64,000 nt of DNA from Anaeropeptidivorans aminofermentans (GTDB lineage Bacteria > Bacillota > Clostridia > Lachnospirales > UBA5962), in contig NZ_OW711693.1 in assembly GCF_940670685.1 (NCBI RefSeq), forward strand, positions 1,984,001 through 2,048,000. The letters are read 5' to 3'. A program made the translations under genes and the position numbers. Positions 51,600 to 61,002 of the stretch are shown piece by piece (the stretch's first letter is position 1; each line of letters opens with the position of its first letter). The notes below the pieces were generated by a model, which was not told where the DNA came from, did no database searches, and saw nothing but the letters and a program-made list of their open reading frames with translations.

Positions 51600-52616
51600 A
51601 TGTATAATGAAGATTTGATAAGCATAAGGGCAAATAATCTTTTTTTGTCCTCAAAGTCAAATAATTATACCGAATTATCCAGAGATTTATGTGGTCTTCA
51701 AGCCCAGTTTTTTAATAATGTGCTGTATTCTATTTTGATTCGCTGTAACAATAGCCATGAAAACTGGGACAATCATCTAATCAAAACATGGACATTAAGA
51801 GGCACATTGCACGCAATCCCTTTTGAGGACCTGCCCCTTTACCTAGCCCTATATCCCGACAGGTCCTATTTCAACCGATATAATTTTAACAGTGAATTCA
51901 TGCATAATACTACTGAAAAAATATTAATCCACATAAAAAACGGGAATACTTCAAGAACAGAACTGAAAGAAATATTTAAAAATGAGCCTGAATATAAAGA
52001 CCATTTGGACATGCTGTTTTCCGGCTGGGGCGGTATATTGAAATGCCTTGCTGAAAAAGGCGATATTGTCTTTAATAAAGTATCCGATTCTAAATTCAGG
52101 GCAATTTCAATAGATGAAGCGCTTCCTCAAAGACAGGAGGCCCTTTTGGAGCTTTTAAAACGCTATTTTAAATCCTATGGGCCCGCTACCGTAAATGATG
52201 CATCTTACTTTTTTGGATTAACCATGAAAGAATTAAATGAAATTATTGAAAAAATAGACGGATTATCCTTTGCTATGCTTAACAATAAAAAGCACTATTA
52301 TTTTGAAAAGGCCAGCATTCCTCAAAAAATAGAAGAGCCTATTTTTCTTACAGGTTTTGACCCTATCCTATTAGGGTATAAGGATAAATCTTTCATTATT
52401 GATGAGGAGGATATACGAAAAATCATAACCCTTACAGGAATCATAAAGCCTGCTATCTTATTTAAAGGAAAGATTATAGCCACATGGGGCATAAAAAATT
52501 CCGCCATGATCATATATCCCTTTAAATCTCTGTCAAAAAAGCTAAAAAATAAGATTGCAAAAGCCGGTATGATTCATTTTAAAAATGTGATAAAAAAAAT
52601 AGAATTTTCTCTTTAG
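51600..52616 (+). CDS. AlkZ-like (HTH_42) winged-helix DNA glycosylase family protein
   Basis: The product has 338 residues. The N-terminal segment LSRDLCGLQAQFF contains Q34-A-Q36, matching the catalytic QxQ motif of AlkZ-type glycosylases. LIKTWTLRGTLHAIPFEDLPLY follows, the most conserved family block. Three winged-helix-like units are expected. The C-terminal IFLTGFDPILLGYKDKS and KGKIIATWGIKN also fit. AlkZ relatives unhook interstrand cross-links or remove alkylated bases, often for self-resistance. It is a single gene with no biosynthetic cluster nearby. TTGGAGGAAG precedes the ATG. Confidence 0.82.
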   Translation: MYNEDLISIRANNLFLSSKSNNYTELSRDLCGLQAQFFNNVLYSILIRCNNSHENWDNHLIKTWTLRGTLHAIPFEDLPLYLALYPDRSYFNRYNFNSEFMHNTTEKILIHIKNGNTSRTELKEIFKNEPEYKDHLDMLFSGWGGILKCLAEKGDIVFNKVSDSKFRAISIDEALPQRQEALLELLKRYFKSYGPATVNDASYFFGLTMKELNEIIEKIDGLSFAMLNNKKHYYFEKASIPQKIEEPIFLTGFDPILLGYKDKSFIIDEEDIRKIITLTGIIKPAILFKGKIIATWGIKNSAMIIYPFKSLSKKLKNKIAKAGMIHFKNVIKKIEFSL

Positions 52617-52888
52617 TTATAAGGATTATTACGGCTAACAAACTTAAATATAAGGTCCTTAGCCATAAGAGGGCGCATACTTAGTATAAATTAACTTTAT
52701 CTTAACAATTTAAAATAAGCTTTTAAACTAAAAATCCATCTGCTATAATTGTATGGGATTATGGTGTATGAACTTAATCAATAAATGGACTCACAAAACA
52801 GAGCTTTTCATTATATAAGCTTTGTTTTAATATTATAGTTCAATTTACTACATCAATGCTTTTCTTTCCTTTATTTAGGAGGTAAATA

Positions 52889-55735
52889 ATGAATTATTCA
52901 AAAGAAAATAACGCAAAACAAAGAAAAAATGCAGGCTCTAAAAAGAAAAAGGTCCGGAATAAGGCCGTTGTTGTAATATTTAGAATTTTGCTCTCTATCG
53001 CTATCATCGGCTGCTTTGCCGTAGCCGGAATAGCTTTTGGAGCTTATATGGGAATCATAGAAAACGCCCCTAAACTTGATGAATACTATATGGTTCAATC
53101 CAAAAGCTATAACTCTATCGTATACGACCAAAACGGCGAGGAGATCGATTATTTCAAAGGTGAAGAAAACAGAGAGTATGTATCTCTTGACCAGATACCT
53201 TTAAACATGAAAAACGCCATTGTGGCCATAGAAGATGAAAGATTTTATTCTCATAACGGCATTGACCTCAGAGGTATGCTGAGGGCGGTTTATACAACTG
53301 TTTTAAAAGATAACCGCCAGGGCGCAAGTACGATTACTCAGCAGGTTATAAAAAACAATATAGCAAAGGTTCAAAGAAATACCCTCGTTACAAAGCTTCA
53401 AGAGCAGTATCTGGCCGTAAAATACGAAGAACAGCTGGAAAAGCAGCTTGGAAGCAAGCAAAAAGCTAAAGATTATATTCTTGAGGATTATTTAAATACC
53501 ATAGCCTTAAACCATGGCCTTAACGGCGTTCAGACTGCCGCACAGTATTATTTCAATAAAGATGTATCAGAGCTTACTTTGTCGGAATGCGCTGTAATAG
53601 CCGCCATTACCCAAAGGCCTACTTATTATACCCCTGCCCTTCACCCTGAAAACAATAAAGAAAGGCAAAGGGTAATTCTTAGAAAAATGAAAGAGCTTGA
53701 ATTTATAACCGAAGCAGAATATCAAGAAGCCCTCAATGACGATGTTTATGCAAGAGTTAGCCAGTATAGAAATTATGCAGACGAAACAAATAACGTCCAC
53801 GATTATTATTCAGACCAGCTTATAGAAGAAATCGTAAACGACCTTGTAGAACAGAAGAACTATTCAAGAGCTTTGGCGCTTCATAAGGTATATAACGGAG
53901 GATTGAAAATATATACGCCTCAAGACAAAAATATGCAGAAGATTTTAACGGATACATTTTTGGACGATTCCTTCTTCCCCGTATCCGACTATGAAATCGA
54001 TGTAACTTATAATATTTCCGTTATGAATACCGTAACAAATACCCAGGAGCATTACGAAGAAACGGCTACAGTAAAAAACAGGGAAGCCGCCGACGCATTC
54101 GTTGAAAGTATAAAAGATAAATACCTTACCTCAAATAAAGAACTTGTGGCTGAAAGGCCTACTTATGTGATACAGCCTCAGGCAGCCATGGTTATCATTG
54201 ACCCTCATAACGGTCATGTTAAGGCTATCGTAGGCGGACGAGGTAAAAAAACAACAAACAGAGGTTTTAACCGTGCTACTCAGGCGAAGCGCCAGCCCGG
54301 TTCCGTATTTAAAGTCCTTGCTTCTTATGCCCCTGCTGTTGACCTTGGCAAAATCGGTGCAGGCTCCGTAATTATGGATGAACCTTTCTATAATGCGAAA
54401 GGGGAAGAATGGCCTAAAAACTGGAACGGCGTATATAAAGGCCCCGTTACGGCAAGAGAAGGAATTTATAACTCTATGAATGTAGCTACCGTTAGAAATA
54501 TGGATAATACCGGTGTAGATGCGTGCTTCGATTATCTCTTAAGATTTGGCTTCACCACTTTGGTTGATGGAGAAGCAAGGGGCGGCAAAGTCTTTACTGA
54601 CAGAGGCCTTGCAACTGCCTTAGGCGGTCTTACAGACGGCGTTACTCAGCTTGAAGTTACGGCAGCTTACGGAACCATTGCAAATAATGGTGTTTATCAA
54701 AAACCTACTTTCTATACAAAAATCCTCGACCATGAAGGCCAGGTTCTTCTTGAATATAAACCGGAAGAAGAAAGAAGAGAAGTATTAAAAAGCACCTCCG
54801 CTTATATTCTTACGGATATGATGAAAGACGTTTTAACCAGAGGAACCGGCGGCAAGGCAAGATTTAAAGAAGTAAAAATGCCCATCGCCGGAAAAACCGG
54901 AACATCCACCAATACGAAGGATCTTACCTTTGTAGGATATACGCCTTATTACGTTGCCGGAATATGGATGGGATGGGATAAAGAAAAGAATATTAATGAA
55001 GACAGAGGCTATCATATGCTTATATGGAGCCATGTAATGGAAGAAATCCATAGAAACCTTGAATACAAAGATTTCGATAAACCAAACGGCATAACGACGG
55101 CTACAATATGCCTTGATTCAGGTAAGCTTGCTGTTCCCGGGCTTTGTGACAGCGATGTAAGGGGAAGCAGAACGGTAACAGATATTTTTGCCGCTGGAAC
55201 CGCACCTACAGAATATTGCGACCTTCACGGCTCAATAGAAATTGACTCCCTTACAGGAAGGCTTTCAGACGCATCTACTCCTAGTGAAAGACGAAAAACC
55301 ATCATAGGTATCGTAAAGCCGGATGCTGAAATAACAAATAACGATTATGAAATCCCTCAGTCCATGATAGACGGAAATAAGGAAACAAGGCTTAATTCCA
55401 ACTATACGGAGGAGGTACCGGAAAGTAATGGAGATTATATCATAGACCCTGAAACAGGCCTTATTATATTCCCCAATGGAGAAGGAACGGAAAATCCTGA
55501 TATAGATAATCCGTCGCCGACTTTCCCTACCTTCCCCACATTCCCGAACTTCAATAATAATAATAATAATAACCAAAACAATAATTCCACGGAAACTCCT
55601 CCGGATATTCCAAGCAATCCTTCAACCGAGCTTCCGGAAGTTCCCGAATATACTGCTCCTCCTCAGAATAATGGTACTGAAAAGCCGCCTGAAAATAATA
55701 ATGAGCAGGATAACACTCTTCCCATAATAGAATAA
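52889..55735 (+). CDS. Bifunctional penicillin-binding protein 1A
   Basis: The product has 948 residues. A basic cytoplasmic tail is followed by a membrane helix (about residues 29-53) and a GT51 glycosyltransferase with the catalytic Glu in VAIEDERFYSHNGIDLRGM and QGASTITQQVIKN. The transpeptidase has SxxK in RQPGSVFKVLASYAPA, SxN in IYNSMNVATV and KTG in AGKTGTSTN. It polymerises and cross-links peptidoglycan outside the membrane. The last 110 residues are Asn/Pro/Glu/Thr-rich, including a run of Asn, and probably act as a wall-spanning tail. AGGAGGTAA is a perfect ribosome site. Confidence 0.95.
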   Translation: MNYSKENNAKQRKNAGSKKKKVRNKAVVVIFRILLSIAIIGCFAVAGIAFGAYMGIIENAPKLDEYYMVQSKSYNSIVYDQNGEEIDYFKGEENREYVSLDQIPLNMKNAIVAIEDERFYSHNGIDLRGMLRAVYTTVLKDNRQGASTITQQVIKNNIAKVQRNTLVTKLQEQYLAVKYEEQLEKQLGSKQKAKDYILEDYLNTIALNHGLNGVQTAAQYYFNKDVSELTLSECAVIAAITQRPTYYTPALHPENNKERQRVILRKMKELEFITEAEYQEALNDDVYARVSQYRNYADETNNVHDYYSDQLIEEIVNDLVEQKNYSRALALHKVYNGGLKIYTPQDKNMQKILTDTFLDDSFFPVSDYEIDVTYNISVMNTVTNTQEHYEETATVKNREAADAFVESIKDKYLTSNKELVAERPTYVIQPQAAMVIIDPHNGHVKAIVGGRGKKTTNRGFNRATQAKRQPGSVFKVLASYAPAVDLGKIGAGSVIMDEPFYNAKGEEWPKNWNGVYKGPVTAREGIYNSMNVATVRNMDNTGVDACFDYLLRFGFTTLVDGEARGGKVFTDRGLATALGGLTDGVTQLEVTAAYGTIANNGVYQKPTFYTKILDHEGQVLLEYKPEEERREVLKSTSAYILTDMMKDVLTRGTGGKARFKEVKMPIAGKTGTSTNTKDLTFVGYTPYYVAGIWMGWDKEKNINEDRGYHMLIWSHVMEEIHRNLEYKDFDKPNGITTATICLDSGKLAVPGLCDSDVRGSRTVTDIFAAGTAPTEYCDLHGSIEIDSLTGRLSDASTPSERRKTIIGIVKPDAEITNNDYEIPQSMIDGNKETRLNSNYTEEVPESNGDYIIDPETGLIIFPNGEGTENPDIDNPSPTFPTFPTFPNFNNNNNNNQNNNSTETPPDIPSNPSTELPEVPEYTAPPQNNGTEKPPENNNEQDNTLPIIE

Positions 55736-55747
55736 ATAATAAATAAA

Positions 55748-55790
55748 AAATAACCCAATCATAAAGGAATAAAAGTGATTGGGTTATTTT
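55748..55790 (+). terminator. Terminator of the PBP1A gene
   Basis: AAATAACCCAATC pairs with GATTGGGTTATTTT around a 17-base loop. Confidence 0.85.
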
Positions 55791-55823
55791 TATATTCAGG
55801 AAGTTTTTATATTAAAGAAGATA

Positions 55824-55962
55824 TATAGTAAATTTAAAGTTAAATAGCAGCAAAGCCGTATATTCACGAAGGCTAAAAAATGTACCGTTTCCGAAGGAAA
55901 TCCGTGTTTTTAAGCCTTAAGGGAATAGGCTTTTGCTACTTCTTTATATGAAATTTACTATA
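55824..55962. repeat. Family A MITE-like repeat, copy 10 (best-preserved copy)
   Basis: 139 bp. Ends are TATAGTAAATTTAAAGTTAAA and TATATGAAATTTACTATA. GCAGCAAAGCCGTATATTCACG and ..AATAGGCTTTTGCTACTTC make the next stem, and CCGTTTCCGAAGGAAATCCG is in the centre. It can fold into one long hairpin. From 55963 to 56163 no gene is seen. Confidence 0.85.
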
Positions 55963-56163
55963 AATCAGAAGATTTCTTTGAAGCGTTACTTTTATATAGG
56001 AGTTTAACAAACAAAATACAAAGTTTAAACTTATCAATTGTATAGACAATTTCATTTTAAACAGTAAGGAAGAATGAATTTTACCAAACCATTCATTCAA
56101 ATAAAATGAAATTGTTTTATTCCTATTTAAATTGAAAATTACCATAAATTTAAATTCATAGAA

Positions 56164-57474
56164 CTATCTATTCTTCTGTAATAAGAATCCCTTTCTTCTT
56201 ATTTGCTTATTTTCATATTGATTTAATATAACCGTAAAAACCGTAAGGCCGTCAGAGCTTTCTGCTAAAATCGTTCCCTTATGCCCTTCAACAATGCTTT
56301 TTGCTATTGAAAGCCCCAGCCCGTAACCGCTTTTTGAACGGGATTTATCGGCCCTGTAAAACCTGTCGAATATATGCTCAATATCTTCCTTTGTCAGCGG
56401 CTCGCCGAAATTTGTTACTTTAAGCTGAATCTTATTAGAATAGCTCTCTTTCAGATTAATAGAAACCGTTCCGTAATCCTTGGAATATTTGACGGCGTTA
56501 TCTGCAAGAATCATTACCAGCCGGCTTAGTTCGCCTTTATCTCCCAAGACAAAAATATCCTCCGATACTTCTTCTATATCTATGGAAATATTTCTTTCAA
56601 ATGCAATAGATTCCATAGACAGTGCAATATTTATCGCTATTTCACTTAAATTAACCTTATCTAAAATCATTCTTTCCTTTGTACTGTCGGATTTTGCAAG
56701 AAACAAAAGATTGTCTACAAGGCCCCGCATTCTTTCCGCCTCATGCATTGTATTATCTACCCATTTAATCTGGTTGTTTATTATATCTCCTTTATTTGAT
56801 TCAAGAATGCCTAAATTTGCTAATATTACCGTCAGAGGCGTTCTGAGTTCATGGGAAGCGTCGGAAACAAACCTCCTCTGCTGCTCCCATGCCTTTTCGG
56901 CAGGAGTAAGGGCAATTTTAGATAAAAATAAGCTAATAAAGAAAAAAACAGCCATAGTAGAAAAAAGAGAGAGGAAGAAGCCTAATATGGCATTGGAAAT
57001 GGCCTTTTGCTCTGCCGAAAGCTCCGTAAAGGCTATTCTAGTTTCACCATTTTCCTTGAATTTTAAAAATTTCATATTATATTCCTTAATAATGCCCTTA
57101 TTGGTTTTCTCGCTCATGGATTTATCGGCAACCTCTTTAAGCATTTCCTCAGACACTTCTATATTGTCCGAATATAAAAGCTCAGGGCTTCCGTCTTTTT
57201 CTATTTCCGCTATAAAAACAGGGAATCTGGAAAAATTGCCGTCATTTCCTATTCTGGTTATAAATATAGGGAACCTATCATAATTTTCCATGGGACGTTT
57301 TGCCGGGTCAAATTCCATAGGCCTTCTGTTTAAGCTCATTTGCAAAACTATTTCACTTTCTCTTTTTGCCTTATTTATATTTGAAACCAAAATAAAAGAA
57401 AATACGGCAAATAGAACCATAAACACAAGTATCATATTGGTTAAAACAAACTTTCTTCTAAGGCTTTTTATCAT
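56164..57474 (-). CDS. Sensor histidine kinase
   Basis: The product has 436 residues. Membrane helices are at about 12-30 and 165-190, with a 130-residue external domain between them. The H-box is RRFVSDASHELRTPLTVILANL (phospho-His in SHELRTP), the N-box is MILADNAVKYSKDYG, and the G-boxes are FDRFYRADKSRSKSGYGLGLSIAKSIVEGHKG. It probably phosphorylates the adjacent OmpR-type regulator, whose gene it overlaps by four bases. The external domain has no known ligand motif. Confidence 0.94.
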   Translation of the reverse strand: MIKSLRRKFVLTNMILVFMVLFAVFSFILVSNINKAKRESEIVLQMSLNRRPMEFDPAKRPMENYDRFPIFITRIGNDGNFSRFPVFIAEIEKDGSPELLYSDNIEVSEEMLKEVADKSMSEKTNKGIIKEYNMKFLKFKENGETRIAFTELSAEQKAISNAILGFFLSLFSTMAVFFFISLFLSKIALTPAEKAWEQQRRFVSDASHELRTPLTVILANLGILESNKGDIINNQIKWVDNTMHEAERMRGLVDNLLFLAKSDSTKERMILDKVNLSEIAINIALSMESIAFERNISIDIEEVSEDIFVLGDKGELSRLVMILADNAVKYSKDYGTVSINLKESYSNKIQLKVTNFGEPLTKEDIEHIFDRFYRADKSRSKSGYGLGLSIAKSIVEGHKGTILAESSDGLTVFTVILNQYENKQIRRKGFLLQKNR

Positions 57475-58145
57475 GCTCCGCCCTCCAGCTTATAGCCTAC
57501 CTTTCTTATGGTTTCAATTCCTGCCTTTGAATTGAGAAAAAAGAACTTTTTTCTGAGAAAAGATATATATGCCTCAACATTATTATCCTCAGCGTCGGAA
57601 TTTTCTCCCCAAACCTTATCTATAAGCACCTCTTTCGGCGTTATGGCATTGGGAGAAGACATGAGTATTTTCATTATTTCAAATTCTTTAAACCCAAGGT
57701 GTACAGATTTTTTGCCGCAGGAAAGCGTATTGGTCAAAAGGCCCAAATGCAGATCCCCATAAATAAGCTCATCTAAAACTACTTCTCCCTGTCTTCTGGA
57801 AAGAGCCCTTATCCTTGCCAAAAGCTCCTCGGTAGAAAAAGGCTTCGTCATATAATCATCTGCACCAAAATCAAGCCCCTGAACCTTATCATAGATTTCG
57901 TCCCGCGCCGTAAGCATCAGTACGGGAGTTGGGTTTTTGCTCAGCCGCATTGTTTTTACTATTTCGTAGCCCGTCATAGACGGAAGCATTATATCAAGTA
58001 TTATTACGTCATAATTTCCGTTCAGAGCATAATGAAGCCCTTCGGCCCCGTCACCTACAATATCGGCTATATATTTTTGCTCCTTCATAATTTGCATGAG
58101 AGCCTCCGCCAGGCGGATTTCATCTTCTACTATAAGTATTTTCAT
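57471..58145 (-). CDS. OmpR-family response regulator
   Basis: The product has 224 residues. Receiver domain: acidic pair in IVEDEIRLAEAL, phospho-Asp in YDVIILDIMLPSMTG (about residue 51), Thr in VLMLTARDE and Lys in YMTKPFSTEELLARI. The C-terminal winged helix (HLGFKEFEIMKILMSSPNAITPKEVLIDKVWGE) binds DNA. It is divergent from the export operon at 58677, which it may control. GGCTGATTATT upstream is a poor ribosome site. Confidence 0.94.
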   Translation of the reverse strand: MKILIVEDEIRLAEALMQIMKEQKYIADIVGDGAEGLHYALNGNYDVIILDIMLPSMTGYEIVKTMRLSKNPTPVLMLTARDEIYDKVQGLDFGADDYMTKPFSTEELLARIRALSRRQGEVVLDELIYGDLHLGLLTNTLSCGKKSVHLGFKEFEIMKILMSSPNAITPKEVLIDKVWGENSDAEDNNVEAYISFLRKKFFFLNSKAGIETIRKVGYKLEGGA

Positions 58146-58308
58146 AATAATCAGCCTTCTGTTTTAATGGATTTTATAAAAAGTATATCAAATTAATATT
58201 TGCCTTTCCATATTTTATAATGAATTAAATATAGAGACCTAAAAAATCCGGTGAAATAAATTAATTGCTCACATCTTTTATTGATGCTATATTTTTCTTA
58301 TACTCGAA

Positions 58309-58405
58309 TTAAAGTAAAACAGCAGCGTTGTAAATTTGCTTTTCCTTGACTTTATGCTTTCTTAGAGCCCGTTACTTACTGAGGAAAAAAAGCAAATTTA
58401 CTATA
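58309..58405. repeat. Family B MITE-like repeat, copy 4
   Basis: TATACTCGAATTAAAGTAAAAC .. AGAGCCCGTTACTTACTGAGG .. AGCAAATTTACTATA, near-identical to 20789-20893. It lies 9 bases from a family A copy. Confidence 0.8.
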
Positions 58406-58414
58406 TAGGTTATT

Positions 58415-58498
58415 TATAGTAAATTTAAGCAGCAGCAAAACTGTATGTGAACGTTTTTTTGCTGCTTCTTTATAAGAGATTTGCTATAAATATATTCT
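58415..58498. repeat. Family A MITE-like repeat, copy 11 (shortened)
   Basis: TATAGTAAATTTAAGCAGCAGCAAAAC pairs with TTTTTGCTGCTTCTTTATAAGAGATTTGCTATA. 84 bp, the middle lost. Confidence 0.7.
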
Positions 58499-58507
58499 AG
58501 CATTTTA

Positions 58508-58551
58508 TCCTTAAAATAGTCTGAAATGTTTTTTTCAGACTATTTTAAGGA
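58508..58551. promoter_or_regulatory. Perfect 18-bp inverted repeat upstream of the export operon
   Basis: TCCTTAAAATAGTCTGAA (58508-58525) and TTCAGACTATTTTAAGGA (58534-58551) are exact complements around an 8-base T-rich loop. It lies 125 bases before the adaptor-gene start. It may be an attenuator, an operator or another palindromic repeat. No second copy was noticed in the window. Confidence 0.5.
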
Positions 58552-58676
58552 TATTGTTTTATAATTCATTAAGAAAAGGAGCTTCGATGCCTTCAAATAT
58601 CTTTCGATGGTGATTTGAAATTCACGGTTATCCCCCATTTGATTTTATTTTTCAAATAAATTTAAGGAGTGTTATA

Positions 58677-60272
58677 ATGCTTAAATCAAAAAAGAAGATA
58701 GCAGTAATAGCGGCAATTGCGGTAATTGCTTCGGGAGTAGGTATATATCACGTTCTGGGTAATTCCGGAAATGAAAATAAGAAAAATACCGTAATATCTC
58801 TTCCGGCAACAGAGCGTGTGGAAAAGGGAAATATTTCGGAATATGTCACCGCTTCCGGAACGGTAAATCCTTCAGTCGTAAACGGTATCTATATCGAAAC
58901 TACCCAAAAAGTATCCAATGTCCTTGTTAATTTGGGAGACAGCGTTAAAATGGGAGATGTTCTTGTGGAGTACGATGTAGACTATTCAAAAAAGGAGCTT
59001 GAAAACAGCCTTGCTTCTCAGAATCTCTCTTTGCAGTCTGCAAATCTTACCTTAAAAAGCCTTACTTCCGAAAAAACGGAAGCCGAGCTTTTACAGCTTT
59101 CCAACAGCATAAGCTCTGCTGAAAAAGCCCTTTTAGATGCTGAAAATAATCTGAAAAGTACAGAAACACAAATAGAAAGTTTAAAAAAACAGCTGGAAGA
59201 AGCCAATAAAAACGTCGAGGACAATAAAAGACTTTTGGACGCAGGGGCAATAAGCCAGGAGACCTACAACACAGACCTTAAAAGCATAGAGGAAATTGAA
59301 AAGAGCATAAAAGACAACGAATCTAATATTGAATCTTTAGAAAAATCTGTTGCTAACGCAGAAAACTCTCTTAAACAGGCAAATCTTAATTATGAAAGCG
59401 CTAAAACACCCTTAAGCGATGAAGCCTCAAAAATAAATTATAATAAACAGCTAAATGAAATAGAAAAAACAAAGCTTTCGATACAAAACATAAAGGATCA
59501 GATTTCAGACCTTATTGAAGCAAGCGTATCCCATGTTGAAGGGACTGTTATTGAGCTTAATGTTGAACAAGGCTCCATAGTAAATAACGAAACAAGCATA
59601 ATGAAAATAGCAGATTTAAATAATCTCATAGTCAATGCCAATGTTTCCGAATACGACGTTCCGCTTTTAAAAATAGGCCAGAAAGTAAGCATCACCACAG
59701 ACGCCATAGCAGACAAAATATACGAAGGCGAAATTACATATATATCTCCCGTCGCAAATGTGACGAATACCTTCAGCGGAAGCGAAACTACCGTAGCCGT
59801 AGAGGTATCCGTTTCAAATCCGGACAGCATGCTTAAACCCGGTTATTCGGTAGATTTGGAAATACTTGTGACAGATGTATCGGAGGTTCCTCTCGTTTCC
59901 TTGAGTGCCGTTCAAAAAGACAATTCCGAAAATAAATATTATGTCTTTACGGTTGACGAAAGCAAAACAATCCATAAAACATATGTGGAAAAAGGCGCTT
60001 ATAACGACATGAACGCACAGATTATATCAGGCCTTTCGGAAGGCGACGAAATAATCACTTCACCCACTGCAAATATGCAGGATAATACCCCTCTTGATCT
60101 ATATGCAACGGAAATAAATGCCGGTTCTCAGCCGTCTTCTAATCAGGAATCAACTTCACCGCTGGAAAGTCTGATTCCCGGAGGAGGAGGCGCACCCTCC
60201 GGTGGCGGCATGCCTTCTGGCGGCGGTGGCGCACCTTCCGGCGGCGGAAACAGGCCAATGGGAAGGCAGTAG
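58677..60272 (+). CDS. Efflux adaptor (HlyD/MacA-type membrane fusion protein)
   Basis: The product has 531 residues. An N-terminal membrane anchor (KIAVIAAIAVIASGVGIYHVL) is followed by a lipoyl-like half (VEKGNISEYVTASGTVNPS .. VLVNLGDSVKMGDVLVEYD). A long coiled coil covers about residues 105-275, then the second lipoyl half and beta-barrel (ASVSHVEGTVIELNVEQGSIV, ITTDAIADKIYEGEITYISPVA). It ends in a Gly/Ser/Pro repeat tail. It would couple the MacB transporter to an outer partner. TTAAGGAGTG precedes the ATG. It is the first gene of the operon. Confidence 0.92.
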   Translation: MLKSKKKIAVIAAIAVIASGVGIYHVLGNSGNENKKNTVISLPATERVEKGNISEYVTASGTVNPSVVNGIYIETTQKVSNVLVNLGDSVKMGDVLVEYDVDYSKKELENSLASQNLSLQSANLTLKSLTSEKTEAELLQLSNSISSAEKALLDAENNLKSTETQIESLKKQLEEANKNVEDNKRLLDAGAISQETYNTDLKSIEEIEKSIKDNESNIESLEKSVANAENSLKQANLNYESAKTPLSDEASKINYNKQLNEIEKTKLSIQNIKDQISDLIEASVSHVEGTVIELNVEQGSIVNNETSIMKIADLNNLIVNANVSEYDVPLLKIGQKVSITTDAIADKIYEGEITYISPVANVTNTFSGSETTVAVEVSVSNPDSMLKPGYSVDLEILVTDVSEVPLVSLSAVQKDNSENKYYVFTVDESKTIHKTYVEKGAYNDMNAQIISGLSEGDEIITSPTANMQDNTPLDLYATEINAGSQPSSNQESTSPLESLIPGGGGAPSGGGMPSGGGGAPSGGGNRPMGRQ

Positions 60273-60285
60273 TTGGGAGGTTCTC

Positions 60286-61002
60286 ATGAATATAATTAAA
60301 ATCACTGACATGGTCAAAATATATTCCCAAGGGGAAATAAATGTAAAAGCATTATCAGGCGTTGACATGGAAATCAGCAAGGGCGAATTCGTGGCTATAA
60401 TGGGGGCCTCCGGCTCGGGAAAGTCCACGGTTATGAACATGCTGGGATGCCTTGATAAGCCTACTTCAGGTCAATATCTCCTGGATGATATTGAAATAAA
60501 TAATTTAAGGGATAATCAGCTTGCAGAAATCCGGAATAAAAAAATAGGCTTTGTTTTTCAGTCCTATAATTTGCTTCCCAAGCTAAACGCTCTGGAAAAC
60601 GTAGAACTTCCCATGATATACGCAAATATTTCCGGCTCAGAAAGGCGAAGGCGTGCCAAAGAAGCTTTGGAAAAAGTAGGCCTTAGCGAAAGACTCCGTC
60701 ATAAGCCCAATGAAATGTCCGGAGGCCAGAAGCAAAGAGTAGCCATAGCAAGAAGCCTTGTCAACAACCCAAGCATCCTTCTTGCCGACGAGCCCACGGG
60801 AAATCTGGATTCAAAATCAACTCTTGAAATCATAGAAATATTTCAGAATTTAAATAAAGCAGGCGCGACGATAGTTATAGTAACCCATGAGCCTGACGTT
60901 GCCATGTATGCAGGCAGAATTATCACCTTTAAAGACGGAAAGATCATATCGGATAAAAAGGCTGAAAATCCTATAATAATCAACCAAGGAGGTTCTCGAT
61001 GA
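60286..61002 (+). CDS. MacB-type ABC transporter ATPase
   Basis: The product has 238 residues. Walker A is GASGSGKSTVMNMLGCLD, the Q-loop is FVFQSYNLLPKLNALENVELP, the signature is MSGGQKQRVAIARSL, Walker B is ILLADEPTGNLDSKS and the switch His is IVTHEPDV. All are standard for the LolD/MacB family. ATG 60286 follows GGGAGG. An earlier in-frame ATG at 60202 lies inside the adaptor gene and is unlikely. It overlaps the permease by four bases. Confidence 0.96.
   Translation: MNIIKITDMVKIYSQGEINVKALSGVDMEISKGEFVAIMGASGSGKSTVMNMLGCLDKPTSGQYLLDDIEINNLRDNQLAEIRNKKIGFVFQSYNLLPKLNALENVELPMIYANISGSERRRRAKEALEKVGLSERLRHKPNEMSGGQKQRVAIARSLVNNPSILLADEPTGNLDSKSTLEIIEIFQNLNKAGATIVIVTHEPDVAMYAGRIITFKDGKIISDKKAENPIIINQGGSR

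Noticed and set aside
56480-57283. A 267-codon ORF opposite the histidine kinase
   Set aside because: It is a shadow of the kinase gene. The kinase frame carries all catalytic motifs, and this one has none.
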